DNA from: Mantis religiosa
Lineage: Eukaryota > Arthropoda > Insecta > Mantodea > Mantidae
Length of the DNA: 64,000 bases
Direction: 5' to 3'
Assembly: GCA_030765055.1 (NCBI GenBank)
Contig: CM060947.1
Coordinates: forward strand, 48,788,047 to 48,852,046
Under the pieces are notes generated by a model that saw nothing but the letters and a program-made list of their open reading frames with translations, had not been told where the DNA came from and made no database searches. The translations under genes and the position numbers were made by a program. Of this stretch, positions 12,101 through 22,449 are shown one piece after another (positions within the stretch are counted from its first letter, which is position 1; every line of letters starts with the position of its first letter).

Positions 12101-15100
12101 TTTAATGTCAGGATGGCACGTTGGCCATGGTATCTCAATGGGTAAGCACGACTGGACGAAAACCACAGGAGATCCATAGTTCAAATCCTGGCCATGGTAC
12201 TGAATTTTTCAGGTTGACTCTATCTATCTAAAACCTTAGCCAATATACGGCTAGTGAGAAGAAATGATTAATTTCCATCAATTAACTTAAATAATAAGAG
12301 TTTAGTGATGAAGCCTGGGACTCAAGTACTTACAATAGTAAGTCACCACAAATGGTGTATCTCAAATACGAGAGCCCCTAGTGGTTTACTGGGAAAATAT
12401 ATGTCAGTTGGAGAATTTAATGTCAGGATGGCACGTTGGCCGTGGTAGCTTAATGGGTAAGAGCGAATGGACAGAAACCAGGACATCCGTGGTTCAAATC
12501 CTGGCCATGGCATTGAATTTTTCACGTTGACTCTATCTATTCTGATATGTTTTTGCTGGGTTCATGCAACAGCTTTCAACAGCATAAAAGTTAAAAATGT
12601 AAACTTATCAAAAGCATACTGGTTCATCTCAAATATTAGACATACTTCAACATCAATGAATATCAAAGCTACCCCATTCCGAAGAAACAATATATTTGCA
12701 TTTACAATCTCAAGTCACTGAATATGTTTCTTTCTTTCTTTCTTTCTTTTTTTTTTACAATTATATAAAATATATATCTATGTATATATATATTTTTTCT
12801 TTATTTAACAGTTTTTTATTGTTTCCGTTTAATTACCTATCTGTTTTCTGTAGTTCCACACATACACATAAACACCCATGCCCAGGGCGGGACTCGAACC
12901 CGCGACCCTTTAAATATTAATTTGGAATTGCATATATATAAAACTCTTAGTTAAAAACAGTGTAATAAAATTCCTGGGAATTTGGACTGATCACAAGCAG
13001 TCATGGGAAACCCATGTACGACAACTGGATACTAAACTAAACCAATTGTCCTATGCTATTTGTAGACTGGCTAATGGTACTCCATTTAAGTGCTTGAATT
13101 AGTATATTTTAGCTTGTACAGTCCTTCCTTAATTGTCCTGCAATTAGCCTAGTGAGCTGGAGCATTATAGTCTGGTTCCCTGTCACAGAATGTGTTCAGG
13201 TTTGATCCCACACTTGGGTGGTTCGGATTTTAAGTCCTGGGAATAGGACCGATGCCCACTCACATTGTGAGGAATTTGAGAAGCTGCAGTAGGTAGTGAA
13301 TGCCAGTCAACAATGCCAAATTTTCAGCTGGGGGTGCTAAGATGCTGACCACATCTCCTCCTCATATTGCTTGGATGATCGCCTACCTCTGCCTTGTGTA
13401 TGTGGGTGTGAGGCCGGTAGTTGGGTTGGCAGGCTCAGGCACACTTTGGGGTGTTATGCTTTGAAATTAAAACTGTGATATAACTGTAGCTCAAGCACTG
13501 CAACCATATGATAATATGAATTAATTTCTGCAATTAGCCGTTGGTTTTTTGGAATTGTTCAAACTTTTCTCCAATATCATCAACATTTTTCTCTGTAAGA
13601 AAACAGCAATTGACTTGCATTTCAATTGATATTTTGATTGATTGATCTTTCAATTGACCATGCATAAAAAAAAACCTCTGTGATATTCTTTATTGTGATT
13701 TCTTTATTTATTAAATATTCTTTATTTATGATTTATTACAGCTTGGTGGTATCTCAGTGAAGAACCAAAAATTTGCTGAAGCAACAAATGAACCTTCACA
13801 AAGCTTCCAAAACTCTCCTTTTGATGGAATATTGGGATTGGGTTTTCAATCAATTGCCCAAGGTGTAAAACCAGTATTCTACAACATGTATGAACAAGGA
13901 CTCATCGCTCAGCCTATTTTCTCATTCTATCTCAACAGGTAAGAGTGAATGAACTTCATATGAATAATATTCACAGGTTGTAGTTCTTACAGTTGGAGCT
14001 ACATGGCTCTGTACAGAGGAAAATTGCTGATATAACTTTAAGAATAAAGTAATCAAGGAATGCCTATGTGATCAAATGGTTAACACTCTGAATTCTCAAC
14101 ACAAACGTTCTAGGTTCAATTTAGAGAATCTATCTTTAACTAAGTCATTTGCTATCTTCCATAGAGTCTGGAAATATGAAAAAGATTAATGTATTTAATA
14201 ATTAAAAAAAAAAGAAAAAAGAGTGCTTGTATAGAATAGATACCTTGTAAATAAATTTGTAAGTATGTTACAATTTGAAGACTTGGAACATGTAGAAAGG
14301 TACATAAGTTGGCTGGCCCCATAGCTCAATTGGTAGAGCACCTGCCTGCTGTGCTAGGGGTCCCAGGTTCGATTTCTGGCAGTAGGGGTGGGGATTTTTC
14401 TCCGAGACCAAGATAATTCATCTTCCCCAGAGTCTGGAAGTATGAATGAGAGTGAGAATGTGTGCCTGATCTAATGATTAAAACCCAACAAATACGAGTT
14501 AACAAAAGGAGAATGGCTGCCAACATGATCATTGCAGTTAAAGGATATGGAACAAAAAAAAGTGCATAAGCTAATAAAGATCATCATTAGCAACATCATT
14601 ACCACCACAGTCATCACTTTATAGGTTAATTATATGTGTATTTTGGCATTTACATCATTTCAAATATTAAAGAAACACTTTTGTTTAAATTTGTAATTTT
14701 CCAGACAAGCTGATGGAACAGAGGGTCAAAGCATGATGGTGCTTGGTGGCACAGATCCCAATCATTACACTGGTGACATTCACTGGGTGAACCTTGTTCA
14801 GGAATCTTGGTGGCGATTTACTATGGACAGGTGAATATATATTTAAGTATCAGAGTTACTTATTTAGCAAGTAAAACCTTTTATGGCAAGAAGGAAGCAA
14901 AATGTCTTCTAATAAGTGAGTGCTTCCTGGTGTTAAGAAAATTCCTTTTATGCTGACAAAGCATCCAAATGAAGGCTCTATGTTTTAACTTTATTAATAA
15001 TGCTGTTAATTGAATACATAATAAACAAACCTTAAGGAAATGAGGTATGCATAATCACTAAAAGGGTATTTACAATAAACAATTTATGCACAAATAATGT

Positions 15101-18100
15101 ATACTGATATCACTATAAATGCTATAGTGATAACACTATAAATGCTATAACAAGGTAAATTGTTTAAAGATGCAATAATATGTTATCAGTGTGAAAACTG
15201 GAGATGGCAAGATCTGCTCTGGTTGTGATGCTATTGCAGACACTGGTACCAGCTTTCTTGTCGTACCAAAATGGCCTCTATTCCTGCTAGTCCAGAACTT
15301 AAATGCCTTCTACCAACCAGGGGGATACTTTGTAAGTAGATTTTTCTTACTATTATACTTTTAAGTAGCTTTTCTCAATTCTGTAAATTCCTTTTTTTAT
15401 TGTTTTTATTTGCAATTTGGAGTATTTCGAATTTGAGTTTTAAAAACTCTTGTGTTTAACTTCATCATTTCATGCTACTGCTGATCAAAGTACTAATTCT
15501 AGATTCATAAGAATTTATCTGTTAGAATACACAGACAATTATGACAATCCTGCATTTTATATGTTGCAATAAAGTAAGGGCGAAGTTTATAAACTGTAGA
15601 ATATTTCTATTATAGATACTTCGAGAAATTTAGTAACAATGTTGTCCAAATTAATTCATAAAACTATTTGTAATCGGCTGTTATCATACTGCATTCACAT
15701 TTTAATTTTTGAAGGTGTAGTTTCCGGAGCTGTTGCTTCCATTTTCAACCTTAGAGTCTTCAAGGCTGAAAATGGAAGCAACAGGTCCCAAAAGTAATCA
15801 CTAAAAAATTAAAATGTAAGTAAGATAGTATGATAAAAACTTATTACAAATATTTTTATAAATATTTCTATTATTGTTTAATTTTTTACAGTTTGAAACT
15901 GAAACATTAAGCAGCCATTCATATGCTTAGAGTGATTGAGACATTTCACAACGAACCACTCAATTAGTATTAAAAATTATGGGCTTAAGCTAATGAACTC
16001 TTATGTTGCATAAAATAAGTTTTATGTTAAAACTTCTGGGTACAAAATATCATAGAACAGAAAGAAAGTACCACAATAAACTTTATGTACAGAGAAGCAG
16101 CAAGAGATTGGAGATGCAGCATAAAAACAGGAGCATAACTGAATATGACTTTTTGAAACATCAAATTAAAATGTAGCACACTTGACAAATATGCATACTA
16201 TCTCAACTAATGACTTCTGGTGCACAATGAGAAACTTGTTAGTGCTGGGTACTAGTGTACTATCCACAGACTTTACAACATACACTTCTGGTGCCATAAT
16301 TAGTATTGTGACAAAAACATGTAATTTCTCAAACTACTTTATTTGTAATTCCTTTCTTGGAAGTGTTGAAAACAGTGTTGTTATGATAAATTAAATTTAA
16401 AGGGAGTCGATTAATGACACTAAACAACACTTACTTTTAAATTACTTAATTAAATTTACTTTATTTGTTACTAAATTGTTAGCTGAATGCTAATATCTCT
16501 TTAGCCCAAGCACTTTGTGCTGCTAATATCTTTCTGACAAACACAAAGGTACACCTCTTACATGGAGCTACATGCTGATTTTGAACACAACACAATGGCT
16601 TCACTGCTGGTTCCACAGCCTGCTGATTCGTTACTTTGGAGCTGCACTCAACTCGGAGCTCTAAGTACCAAACACACTACTCTCACTACTACTCTTGTAC
16701 TATTGTCTCACTACACACAGGTTCCAGGCCTTACATCAGCTTTTATATAATCCTTCCAGGCCTGGTTGATCATTCCAGAATACAAATATGCTTGTTTTAC
16801 ATTCTGGAACAGTAATTAATGGTATCTGCAAAATAGTAACACAGTTCTTCCCTGGCCTCATGATGTTTTCATTATGTCAGCCACCGGTAATACTTGAAGG
16901 CATGTCTATCCCATACTGCTAGCCAATAAACAACAAGGTGATGTGATTTCTCTATTCCTGCTCTTCCTTCAAGACAGACCTACGATGGCAACATTACTTC
17001 TCCACGAGAAGCCCTGCAATCGTTGATGTGACAGTATTTTACACACCATACACAGGTTCACAATCAGAGACTCTGGATTAATATTAATATATGTTGCTAG
17101 TAAATGAAATTTAGGAATCCATTTATTCTTTCCCCAAAATGTTTATTTTGGTATTGCCCTTATATTCTAGAATTTTCTGTACATTGGTTTTCCTGATACA
17201 GTACCATATACTGGCTAATTAATGAAATGATGCTCAAATGAATACCTGGTCTATCAGTTTAGCTTCCTGACATCTGTCTTAAGGAATAGGTACTGGGAAA
17301 CTCAAGAAATTTTTTTTATCCAAATACTTAATAACAAATGAGGTTTGAAGTTGGGGTCACTTGAACGTGATGGATATACTGCCCTTATGCCATTTTATGG
17401 GCTAAAAAATAGAAGAAGAAGAAGAAGAAGAAGAAGAAGAAGAAGAAGAGAAGAGGAAGAGGAAGAGGAAGAGGAAGAGGAAGAGGAAGAGGAAGAGGAA
17501 GAGGAAGAGGAAGAGGAAGAGGAAGAGGAAGAGGAAGAGGAAGAGGAAGAGGAAGAGGAAGAGGAAGAGGAAGAGGAAGAGGAAGAGGAAGAGGAAGAGG
17601 AAGAGGAAGAGGAAGAGGAAGAGGAAGAGGAAGAGGAAGAGGAAGAGGAAGAGGAAGAGGAAGAGGAAGAGGAAGAGGAAGAGGAAGAGGAAGAGGAAGA
17701 GGAAGAGGAAGAGGAAGAGGAAGAGGAAGAGGAAGAAGAAGAAGAAGAAGAAGAAGAAGAAGAAGAAGAAGAAGAAGAAGAAGAAGAAGAAGAAGAAGAA
17801 GAAGAAGAAGAAGAAGAAGAAGAAGAAGAAGAAGAAGAAGAAGAAGAAGAAGAAGAAGAAGAAGAAGAAGAAGAAGAAGAAGAAGAAGAAGAAGAAGAAG
17901 AAGAAGAAGAAGAAGAAGAAGAAGAAGAAGAAGAAGAAGAAGAAGAAGAAGAAGAAGAAGAAGAAGAAGAAGAAGAAGAAGAAGAAGAAGAAGAAGAAGA
18001 AGAAGAAGAAGAAGAAGAAGAAGAAGAAGAAGAAGAAGAAGAAGAAGAAGAAGAAGAAGAAGAAGAAGAAGAAGAAGAAGAAGAAGAAGAAGAAGAAGAA

Positions 18101-20862
18101 GAAGAAGAAGAAGAAGAAGAAGAAGAAGAAGAAGAAGAAGAAGAAGAAGAAGAAGAAGAAGAAGAAGAAGAAGAAGAAGAAGAAGAAGAAGAAGAAGAAG
18201 AAGAAGAAGAAGAAGAAGAAGAAGAAGAAGCATGACAACAGTATGAGAATGCTGTCTGTCTGTCATCCTCCATGGTATGGGATAACGTGCTAGCTTCTAA
18301 TCCCTGAGGTGGCAGATTCAAACCTGGTGGAAGGTGATGGATTTTCTTTAGTCAAAGAAGCCTTAGCATGGTTTCCTCTGGAAGAGAAGTAATACTAATG
18401 GTTCACTGTCATAATTTTATAGCACATAAAAGAACTTCAAGCCCATTAGAGAGACATCTTAGCAAAATTATATGGTTTTACACACCAAATATAGAATGGG
18501 ATGCTAAGAACCAAGCAGTTAAAACATGTCCATAAATAAAACTCAATTTTCTCTCTCTGTCTCTCTCTTTTTGGGGAGAGCCAACAGATAAGGTGTCTTA
18601 GAGAGAGATAATCCACTTTTTCAGTATGTATTTTGACTTCAAAAACCAATGCAGGAAGCAAACGGAAAACAAAACTTTCTATATATAAAATTTATAGAGC
18701 AGAATAAAAATAAATGGTAATGGATAGAAAACGTTGTGACTGCTATGCATCTAATTTTTCCTCACCAGGTTGACTGTAAGGCGAATTTGCCAGACCTTGA
18801 GTTCACCTTCGGAAATGTGACCTATTCTCTAGAAAAGGAACGTTACACTGTTAAGGTAAGTATGTGATAATATATGTGATTTGTTATAAGCAGTTTATTT
18901 ATAATATTTAGATTGCTTCACTGTCAGTAGCTTCAGTTTTTTATAAAATATCTGATTTGTGTTATTCAAGATAACGTGGGTTTTGGTAAAGAATTATTTC
19001 TGTCTGAAATTATGTTATAAAATTAACCAAACTGTACATAGAAGTTACTTATATTCATTTTTCCCTGCAGAGTGTGATTTTGATCTCTAGACCATGCTGT
19101 AAGATGATTCAGCAGAGACCTAATGATAACATTAGTTAAAATTGGCACTTGGGTCAAATTCCATGATCCAAAAGTTTCCAAATAATTATCCAGGAAAAAG
19201 ATTTTAATGAACAACAATTATTCAGCACCTCAAATATAAATAAATTTTAAAGTGAAAAGTATTCTGCATATTTATTTATTTGCACAAAAGCTTCATTTGC
19301 AAACATGTTTGTGAAAACTGATAAATGATCTGTTCTGGAATGTTTTTCATAGAAATTTAAAATTTGGCAAATACTCATAGTCTGACACACCTTATTCTAA
19401 GCTTTTCATATTTTTCATATGAAATATTTTATATCAATATTTTATTAATTCTAAATATGTCAATGAATATTGAAGTATAATCTGACCAAGGCAAGTACAG
19501 TCCTGTATAGGGAATGCCACTTGTATGTGCTACAGCTTTCCCATCCACCTGTGCAATCCAGTTCAGACAACAGCAACAATAACTCATTGACATTTTCTGT
19601 AAGGGTTATAATTAAATCAGGAAGTTCAGATACTTATTTTAGTTCAAATACGCAGGCAGAAAGGCACTTAAAATACCAGTAGTTAGTAATATGATTAAAT
19701 GTTCTGCAGCCATTCCTGCATTTCTAACTTTTAACTGTTGGTTAAGAGCATTTTACTATCTTTATTGTGATAAGAGAGCATTGTTAATGACAAAAATACT
19801 CCTTTGCTCTAGTCTAGGTATCAGTTTTGCACTGGAATTGTTTTCATAGCCCATTTCGTTTTCGTTGTGATAGATGTTTTGTATTTGGAATCGTAAATGA
19901 GGCAAGGGTCTGGAATAAATCCCATCACCTAATCAGCATGCAAATTCTATCAAGCAATGTCATTTTCATACATTCCTGGAACATCTGCCAACATTTGGGA
20001 ACAGTGTAGTGGGGGTGAAGCCAGGTTTCTTCCATCACTGACTTATTTTCCCCTCGCTCTTTTCTTCCAAGTGTTCTAAGATATGATGTTCTCTGAGCCA
20101 CTATATTAGGATGTTTGCGCAGTATACTTTTTTTATTTTTACAATTTTTAAGTGGAAATCCAATATTTTAACTATTTTTCTGAAGCTCAGCAATTCTTGC
20201 AGTGCAGGAATTTGCTTTTTAGCATCCTAATATTTCTGATTTCTTCTAATTATACACTTGTCCATTTGGTCCATAGCAAGTTAAGTTGCAGGTTATCTCC
20301 TTTCTAATATTACAACTGTATTTCTTCTATATTCCACATGAATATACTGCATGGCAAACTAGTAAATGTAAACCAGACTGTACAGCATTTTGTGATGTAT
20401 TGGTGTTGTCACTGCATTAGTTCACCTGCTTTCCGCTACTGTAGCAGAACTGCACTCACCTTGGCCGAGTAACAAAAGAATAGGTTGATAGGATTTCCGT
20501 TTCTTTTCTTTTACTTTAGTTCCCACAAGTTAAAAATATACCATATTTAGGTGTTGAGAAAAGCTGCTATGGCTCTTTAAACTTGTATACCTATGTACTG
20601 AAATACCATCTTACACCATTTGTAGTTTACTACATATAACCATTTGTAGTTTGTTGGAATACTTGAATAAATTAGATATTCTCAATCACATAGACCTCAT
20701 GATAAAGTTATTTTGCAATTTTTGCAGAATGGTATGTACTGTATGCTCAAGATCTCAGAGTCTCCTGATGATATATGGATACTTGGCGATATCTTCCTGG
20801 CCAAGTATTACTCCGTTTATGACATGGCGAACAACAGAGTAGGCTTTGCAAATGCAAAATAA
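3136..20862 (+). CDS. Pepsin/cathepsin D-type aspartic protease, gene 1 (nine exons, 359 aa)
   Basis: Spliced gene with exons 3136-3197, 8437-8530, 8906-9023, 10581-10699, 13742-13938, 14705-14830, 15190-15331, 18769-18855 and 20728-20862. All introns are GT..AG and phases join without a stop. Residues 1-17 form a signal peptide (LTLLVALAA) and about 18-50 a propeptide. YYGPISIGTPPQ (55-66) precedes catalytic Asp73 in DTGSSNLWVPS. Cys86-Cys91 form the small pepsin loop, Tyr116-GSGS is the flap, and FDGILGLG starts at 158. Asp256 in DTGTS is the second catalytic residue, with Cys248/Cys251 nearby and a likely Cys289-Cys320 disulfide. Asn98 and Asn302 are sequons. All catalytic residues are present, so an active secreted endopeptidase (family A1) is expected, perhaps a gut enzyme or a lysosomal one. 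The acceptor of exon 7 (ttatcag) has a weak pyrimidine tract. Mobile DNA fills most introns. Confidence 0.93.
3405..3520 (+). repeat. 3' fragment of SINE family C
   Basis: The words 'gagctctatgagcatcattt', 'cattcatcatc' and 'gacc' match the 3' half of the copies at 27075 and 29826. The tRNA-like head is missing. Lies in intron 1 of gene 1. Confidence 0.6.
3560..4440 (+). repeat. Old interspersed repeat, copy 1
   Basis: Several blocks are shared with 41745-42230: 'gacaggatagga', 'agtcttgatctatt', 'ggagtcacaacagtgcag', 'caggtcagtacag', 'agcatatcatcctgcca' and 'gaaagagaccaccag'. Copy 1 is longer and more GC-rich than its surroundings. No protein motif or terminal repeat identifies the class. 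It sits in intron 1 of gene 1. Confidence 0.65.
4447..5354 (+). mobile_element. mariner transposon, internally deleted copy 1
   Basis: Bounded by TA duplications (4445-4446 and 5355-5356). The terminal repeats begin CGAGGG, and the right end pairs with 'ttctttactgaacagccctcg'; the left repeat has lost about 10 bases. The interior codes for the C-terminal two thirds of a mariner transposase: ADET (first Asp, then a stop), HHDN-like (second Asp) and APCDFFLF (third Asp), then KRWDKCI and a final YEDE. The N-terminal helix-turn-helix half is absent. Stops and frameshifts make it inactive. It has the same 5' gap as the copy at 27762-28676, so both derive from one deletion variant. Confidence 0.88.
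5357..6597. other. Intron 1 filler, nothing recognised
   Basis: AT-rich intronic DNA of gene 1 between two mariners. Short open frames are not supported by motifs. Confidence 0.5.
6600..7497 (+). mobile_element. mariner transposon, second subfamily, internally deleted
   Basis: TA flanks at 6598-6599 and 7498-7499. Inverted termini: left 'gaagcgtgtccgtaaaataa', right complement 'gaggcatgtccataaaataa'. The N-terminal part survives (IRFFEWQG, then WFREFKDR and RSGQPLVS), then the sequence jumps to the C-terminal DDE part (YSPDLALSDYHLFPDL, ending GDYVEK). The middle with the first two catalytic Asp residues is gone, so it is non-autonomous. Different subfamily from 4447-5354. In intron 1 of gene 1. 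Confidence 0.88.
7500..8435. other. 3' part of intron 1, nothing recognised
   Basis: AT-rich, with no repeat or coding signal seen up to the exon 2 acceptor (ttacag at 8431-8436). Confidence 0.5.
8554..8825. mobile_element. PLE-type foldback insertion with hammerhead-like core
   Basis: Flanked by a perfect 14-base duplication, aacatagacaatat (8540-8553 and 8826-8839). The two arms around 8615-8690 and 8735-8815 are inverted copies. A single outer tail (about 8554-8610, containing 'ggaacaccacagtgaagc') lies on the left only. Near 8728-8766 the plus strand has CCGATGA, stem GCGAA/TTCGC, then GAAAC, a hammerhead-like core with U4 changed to C. The unit lies 23 bases after the exon 2 donor of gene 1. 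A shortened relative is at 45593-45677. Confidence 0.75.
9568..9868 (+). mobile_element. tRNA-derived SINE, family B
   Basis: The head has RNA polymerase III promoter boxes: A box 'tagctcatttggcagagca' and B box 'gggctcgattcctgg'. The body is 'ggatttttctcc..aagatgattcccc..agagtatggaaatatgaatg', followed by a short A-rich end. A second copy is at 14311-14556. Not a tRNA gene: it has no folded 3' acceptor and the body is shared by several copies. In intron 3 of gene 1. Confidence 0.8.
10137..10306 (+). mobile_element. tRNA-derived SINE, family A
   Basis: A box 'ggtggcttaatggttcaga', B box 'gcttcaaatctc', then the family body 'tttttcattctgact', 'ttagcctac', 'ctagtgtgaagaatgattaa' and the family tail 'aatttccatcaa'. 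Family A is the most abundant SINE in the window. Confidence 0.8.
10855..11065. mobile_element. PLE-type foldback insertion
   Basis: Flanked by a perfect 13-base duplication, aaacaaattataa (10842-10854 and 11066-11078). The arms are inverted: 'ttggtttattgacactcgtc' on the left, its complement on the right. A one-sided outer tail on the left reads 'gaggaatttagtaacagtga'. The same arms and tail occur at 38363-38799, and the tail also at 15614 and about 35950. In intron 4 of gene 1. Confidence 0.78.
11226..11783. mobile_element. Inverted pair of family A SINEs, head to head
   Basis: The left copy is on the minus strand (about 11226-11460, with the family leader at its right). The right copy is on the plus strand (about 11546-11783, with 'gtagcttagtggtaaagc' and 'ggttcaaatcctgg'). 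The leaders face each other across a ~80-base AT-rich centre; 'ctcaaactgagatttcct' on the right pairs with 'aggaaatttcagtttgag' on the left. In intron 4 of gene 1. Confidence 0.72.
12090..12285 (+). mobile_element. tRNA-derived SINE, family A
   Basis: Leader end 'ggagaatttaatgtcaggat', A box 'tatctcaatgggtaagca', B box 'agttcaaatcctgg', then 'gaatttttcaggttgactct', 'aaaccttagcc', and tail 'tttccatcaattaactt'. Confidence 0.82.
12308..12545 (+). mobile_element. tRNA-derived SINE, family A, with full leader
   Basis: This copy shows the 5' leader best: 'gatgaagcctgggactcaag', 'gagagcccctagtggtttac' and 'cagttggagaatttaatgtc', followed by A box 'gtagcttaatgggtaagag' and B box 'ggttcaaatcctgg'. 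The 3' body stops after 'gttgactctatctat', so the tail is truncated. Confidence 0.8.
12850..12915 (-). repeat. tRNA-like SINE fragment, family G
   Basis: On the minus strand 'gcgggttcgagtcccgccct' is a clean B box, followed by 'gggcatgggtgttt'. This resembles heads of other insect tRNA-derived SINEs. The A box half is not recognisable, so it is not a functional tRNA. Confidence 0.5.
13145..13460 (+). mobile_element. tRNA-derived SINE, family D, diverged
   Basis: The sequence corresponds to the minus-strand copies at 45896 and 33371: 'taggaccgatgcccact', 'cagctgggg', 'gaccacatctcctcctcata', 'tggatgatcgcctacctctg' and 'gtgtgaggccggtagttggg'. Older than the other copies. In intron 4 of gene 1. 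Confidence 0.72.
14050..14205 (+). repeat. Degenerate family B SINE
   Basis: A-box-like 'tgtgatcaaatggttaaca', B-box-like 'aggttcaattta', then the family B word 'agagtctggaaatatgaa'. Heavily diverged. In intron 5 of gene 1. Confidence 0.5.
14311..14556 (+). mobile_element. tRNA-derived SINE, family B
   Basis: A box 'tagctcaattggtagagca', then 'cctgcctgctgtgctagggg', B box 'aggttcgatttctgg', 'ggggatttttctcc' and 'cagagtctggaagtatgaat'. The same structure as 9568-9868. In intron 5 of gene 1, ~150 bases before exon 6. Confidence 0.82.
15614..15860. mobile_element. PLE-type foldback insertion
   Basis: Perfect 14-base duplication aatatttctattat (15600-15613 and 15861-15874). Inverted arms: 'ttgcttccattttcaacctt' on the left pairs with 'tgaaaatggaagcaaca' on the right. 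One-sided left tail 'gagaaatttagtaacaatgt' as in the 10855 and 38363 copies. In intron 7 of gene 1. Confidence 0.78.
16350..16455 (-). repeat. PLE 3' end fragment
   Basis: 'ggaagtgttgaaaacagtgt', 'gggagtcgattaatgacac' and 'aacaacacttacttttaaat' match the left end of the foldback at 54271. It is a solitary terminal fragment with no inverted partner. Confidence 0.65.
16495..17060. other. Less AT-rich intronic block, unidentified
   Basis: This stretch of intron 7 is richer in G and C than its neighbours and has runs such as 'ctctcactactactcttgt' and 'ttccaggcctggttgatcat'. A ~60-codon frame has no motif. It may be an old transposon, but no second copy or terminal repeat was found here. Confidence 0.3.
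17411..18230 (+). repeat. ~820-bp polypurine microsatellite: (GAA)n and (GAGGAA)n
   Basis: A short (AGA)n start is followed by ~285 bases of the hexamer GAGGAA and then ~498 bases of uninterrupted GAA (about 166 units), ending at 18230. There is no pyrimidine on the plus strand over the whole tract. It lies in intron 7 of gene 1 with GAA on the sense strand. The long Glu, Leu, Ser or Phe frames across it are artefacts. Confidence 0.98.
18262..18365 (+). repeat. Possible tRNA-like SINE fragment, family F
   Basis: 'gggataacgtgctagc' and 'ggcagattcaaacctggtgg' look like degenerate A and B boxes 40 bases apart. It directly follows the GAA tract. No second copy was found. Confidence 0.4.
18856..20727. 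other. Intron 8 of gene 1, nothing recognised
   Basis: About 1.9 kb of AT-rich intron with no repeat family or coding signal that I can support. Confidence 0.5.
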
Positions 20863-20940
20863 AAAGCCACATTAAGTTCACTTTTTAATGCACAATGTAG
20901 CACTCACAAAAGATTTATAATTACAGCTGTATACATATGA

Positions 20941-20946
20941 AATAAA
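20941..20946 (+). terminator. Polyadenylation signal of gene 1
   Basis: AATAAA lies 79 bases after the stop codon at 20860-20862. Confidence 0.7.
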
Positions 20947-21044
20947 TACATTTTGTAAAACTGTACATTGTCAAGATTATTCTAATATAAAGCATTTAAG
21001 TCAAATTAGAGCAGATTAATTTAAAAGAAATCCTTAACCTGTTA

Positions 21045-21275
21045 CGGATCAATTAACTTGATGTGGCAGTTGAGTAAAGATGTGCACTAAAAGAATTAGT
21101 CTGATACTAAATCTGAAAGATGACTGAAGGTGATTTATACATGTGGAGTAGTTAATACATGTACCATCAATAGCTCCATATGTATAAAGTAATCCTCAGT
21201 CTCCTTTCAGGATTGGTAACAGACTAATTCTTTTAGTGCGCATCTTAACTCAGCTGCCACCTCAAGTTAATTGTA
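21045..21275. repeat. Long inverted repeat just after gene 1
   Basis: The left arm (about 21048-21105) reads 'caattaacttgatgtggcag' and 'aaaagaattagtctga'. The right arm (about 21220-21275) is its near-perfect complement. The spacer is ~115 bases. No hammerhead core or clear direct duplication was seen. Probably a MITE or foldback. Confidence 0.7.
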
Positions 21276-21731
21276 GTGTAATTTTGATATATCTGTATTG
21301 TAAATGTTGCTACTCTTGTGATTGTTTTTGTGAACTGTATCACTGCTAAAAACCTATGTTTTAGAAGAGTTTTAAACAACATATAATTCAGCAAAATAAT
21401 GTTTAATCCAGTATTATGAATTACTTCTGCATATACAAATGTAATTATATGTATATGTCATGCAAAAGATATGGTAAGTATCTTAAAATTAAAATATAGC
21501 TTAAGACTCCTGTGTCCTTATTTTACCTACAATGAAATTTGTATTCAAACTATTTCTACAAATGGTATCTCCATTAATATGAAGCATATAGGAAAATTAG
21601 TTTCTGTAAGAATAAAATGCAGTAATATATTTCACCCAAAAATTAGATGGCTACTGAGATTTTACTGAGGAAATATATGTTTTAGGATATCTTGAACTCC
21701 AAAAAGTGTTTTTACACTCTGTGCATGAATG

Positions 21732-21808
21732 GATGTGTGCGTGTGCGTGCGTGCGTGGGTGCGTGCATGGGTGCGTGCGTGCATGGGTGCGTGCGTGGTG
21801 CGTGCATG

Positions 21809-21843
<35 letters not shown>

Positions 21844-21900
21844 CGTGCGTGCGTGTGTGTGTGTAGTGTGTAGTGTGTAGTGTGTGTGTGTGTGTGCACA
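21732..21900 (+). repeat. (GT)n/(GCGT)n microsatellite
   Basis: Alternating GT and GC runs, including 'gtgtgtgtgtgtgtgtgtgt', with variants such as GGGTGCGT. His/Thr-rich minus-strand frames here are artefacts. Confidence 0.95.
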
Positions 21901-22449
21901 TGTACGGGAGCATGAGAGCGTGAATGCATGTGTGCACGTATGTGAACTGAAAAATAGAGAATATTGAATATTATTAGAATTAATATAATTTTGAGTCAAA
22001 TAGTACTCCATTCTCCATATTGTGCCTTTGTGAGATCGTAGAATTAAAAGACCAATTTGCAGAAATTCTAAATGTTCTTTATTTCCATAGAAATACACTC
22101 TGTTCAATTCTCACAGAAGTAGAATTACGTCACATACACAATGACAATCTACCAAGGTCGATGACCACAACAAACAGCATTCTGATTACATCTGTTTACA
22201 ACATCAACTCTCGTTACAACACTTTACAACTGTTTACTACTGACTCTTGGTGAGTCGTCACTTCCTTAAATAGCTCATTGATAATTTGAGACTGTGCTGT
22301 AACAATCAAGAAATCGAATGTTCTGTCACCAGACTAAACTTAAATTTTCTAGATGGGAAACTTTATCTGTGCTGGCAAGTCTTTTATCTCCGTGCTATAT
22401 TTATCTGTTCCGGCATACTCTTTATCTCCATGCTGCCTATCAGTTCCTT

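Noticed and set aside
17345..18321. Four long open frames coding for poly-Glu, poly-Leu, poly-Ser and poly-Phe
   Set aside because: They are translations of the GAA/GAGGAA microsatellite and lie within an intron of gene 1.
21651..22107. His/Thr-rich frames
   Set aside because: They read through a GT/GC microsatellite and have no other support.
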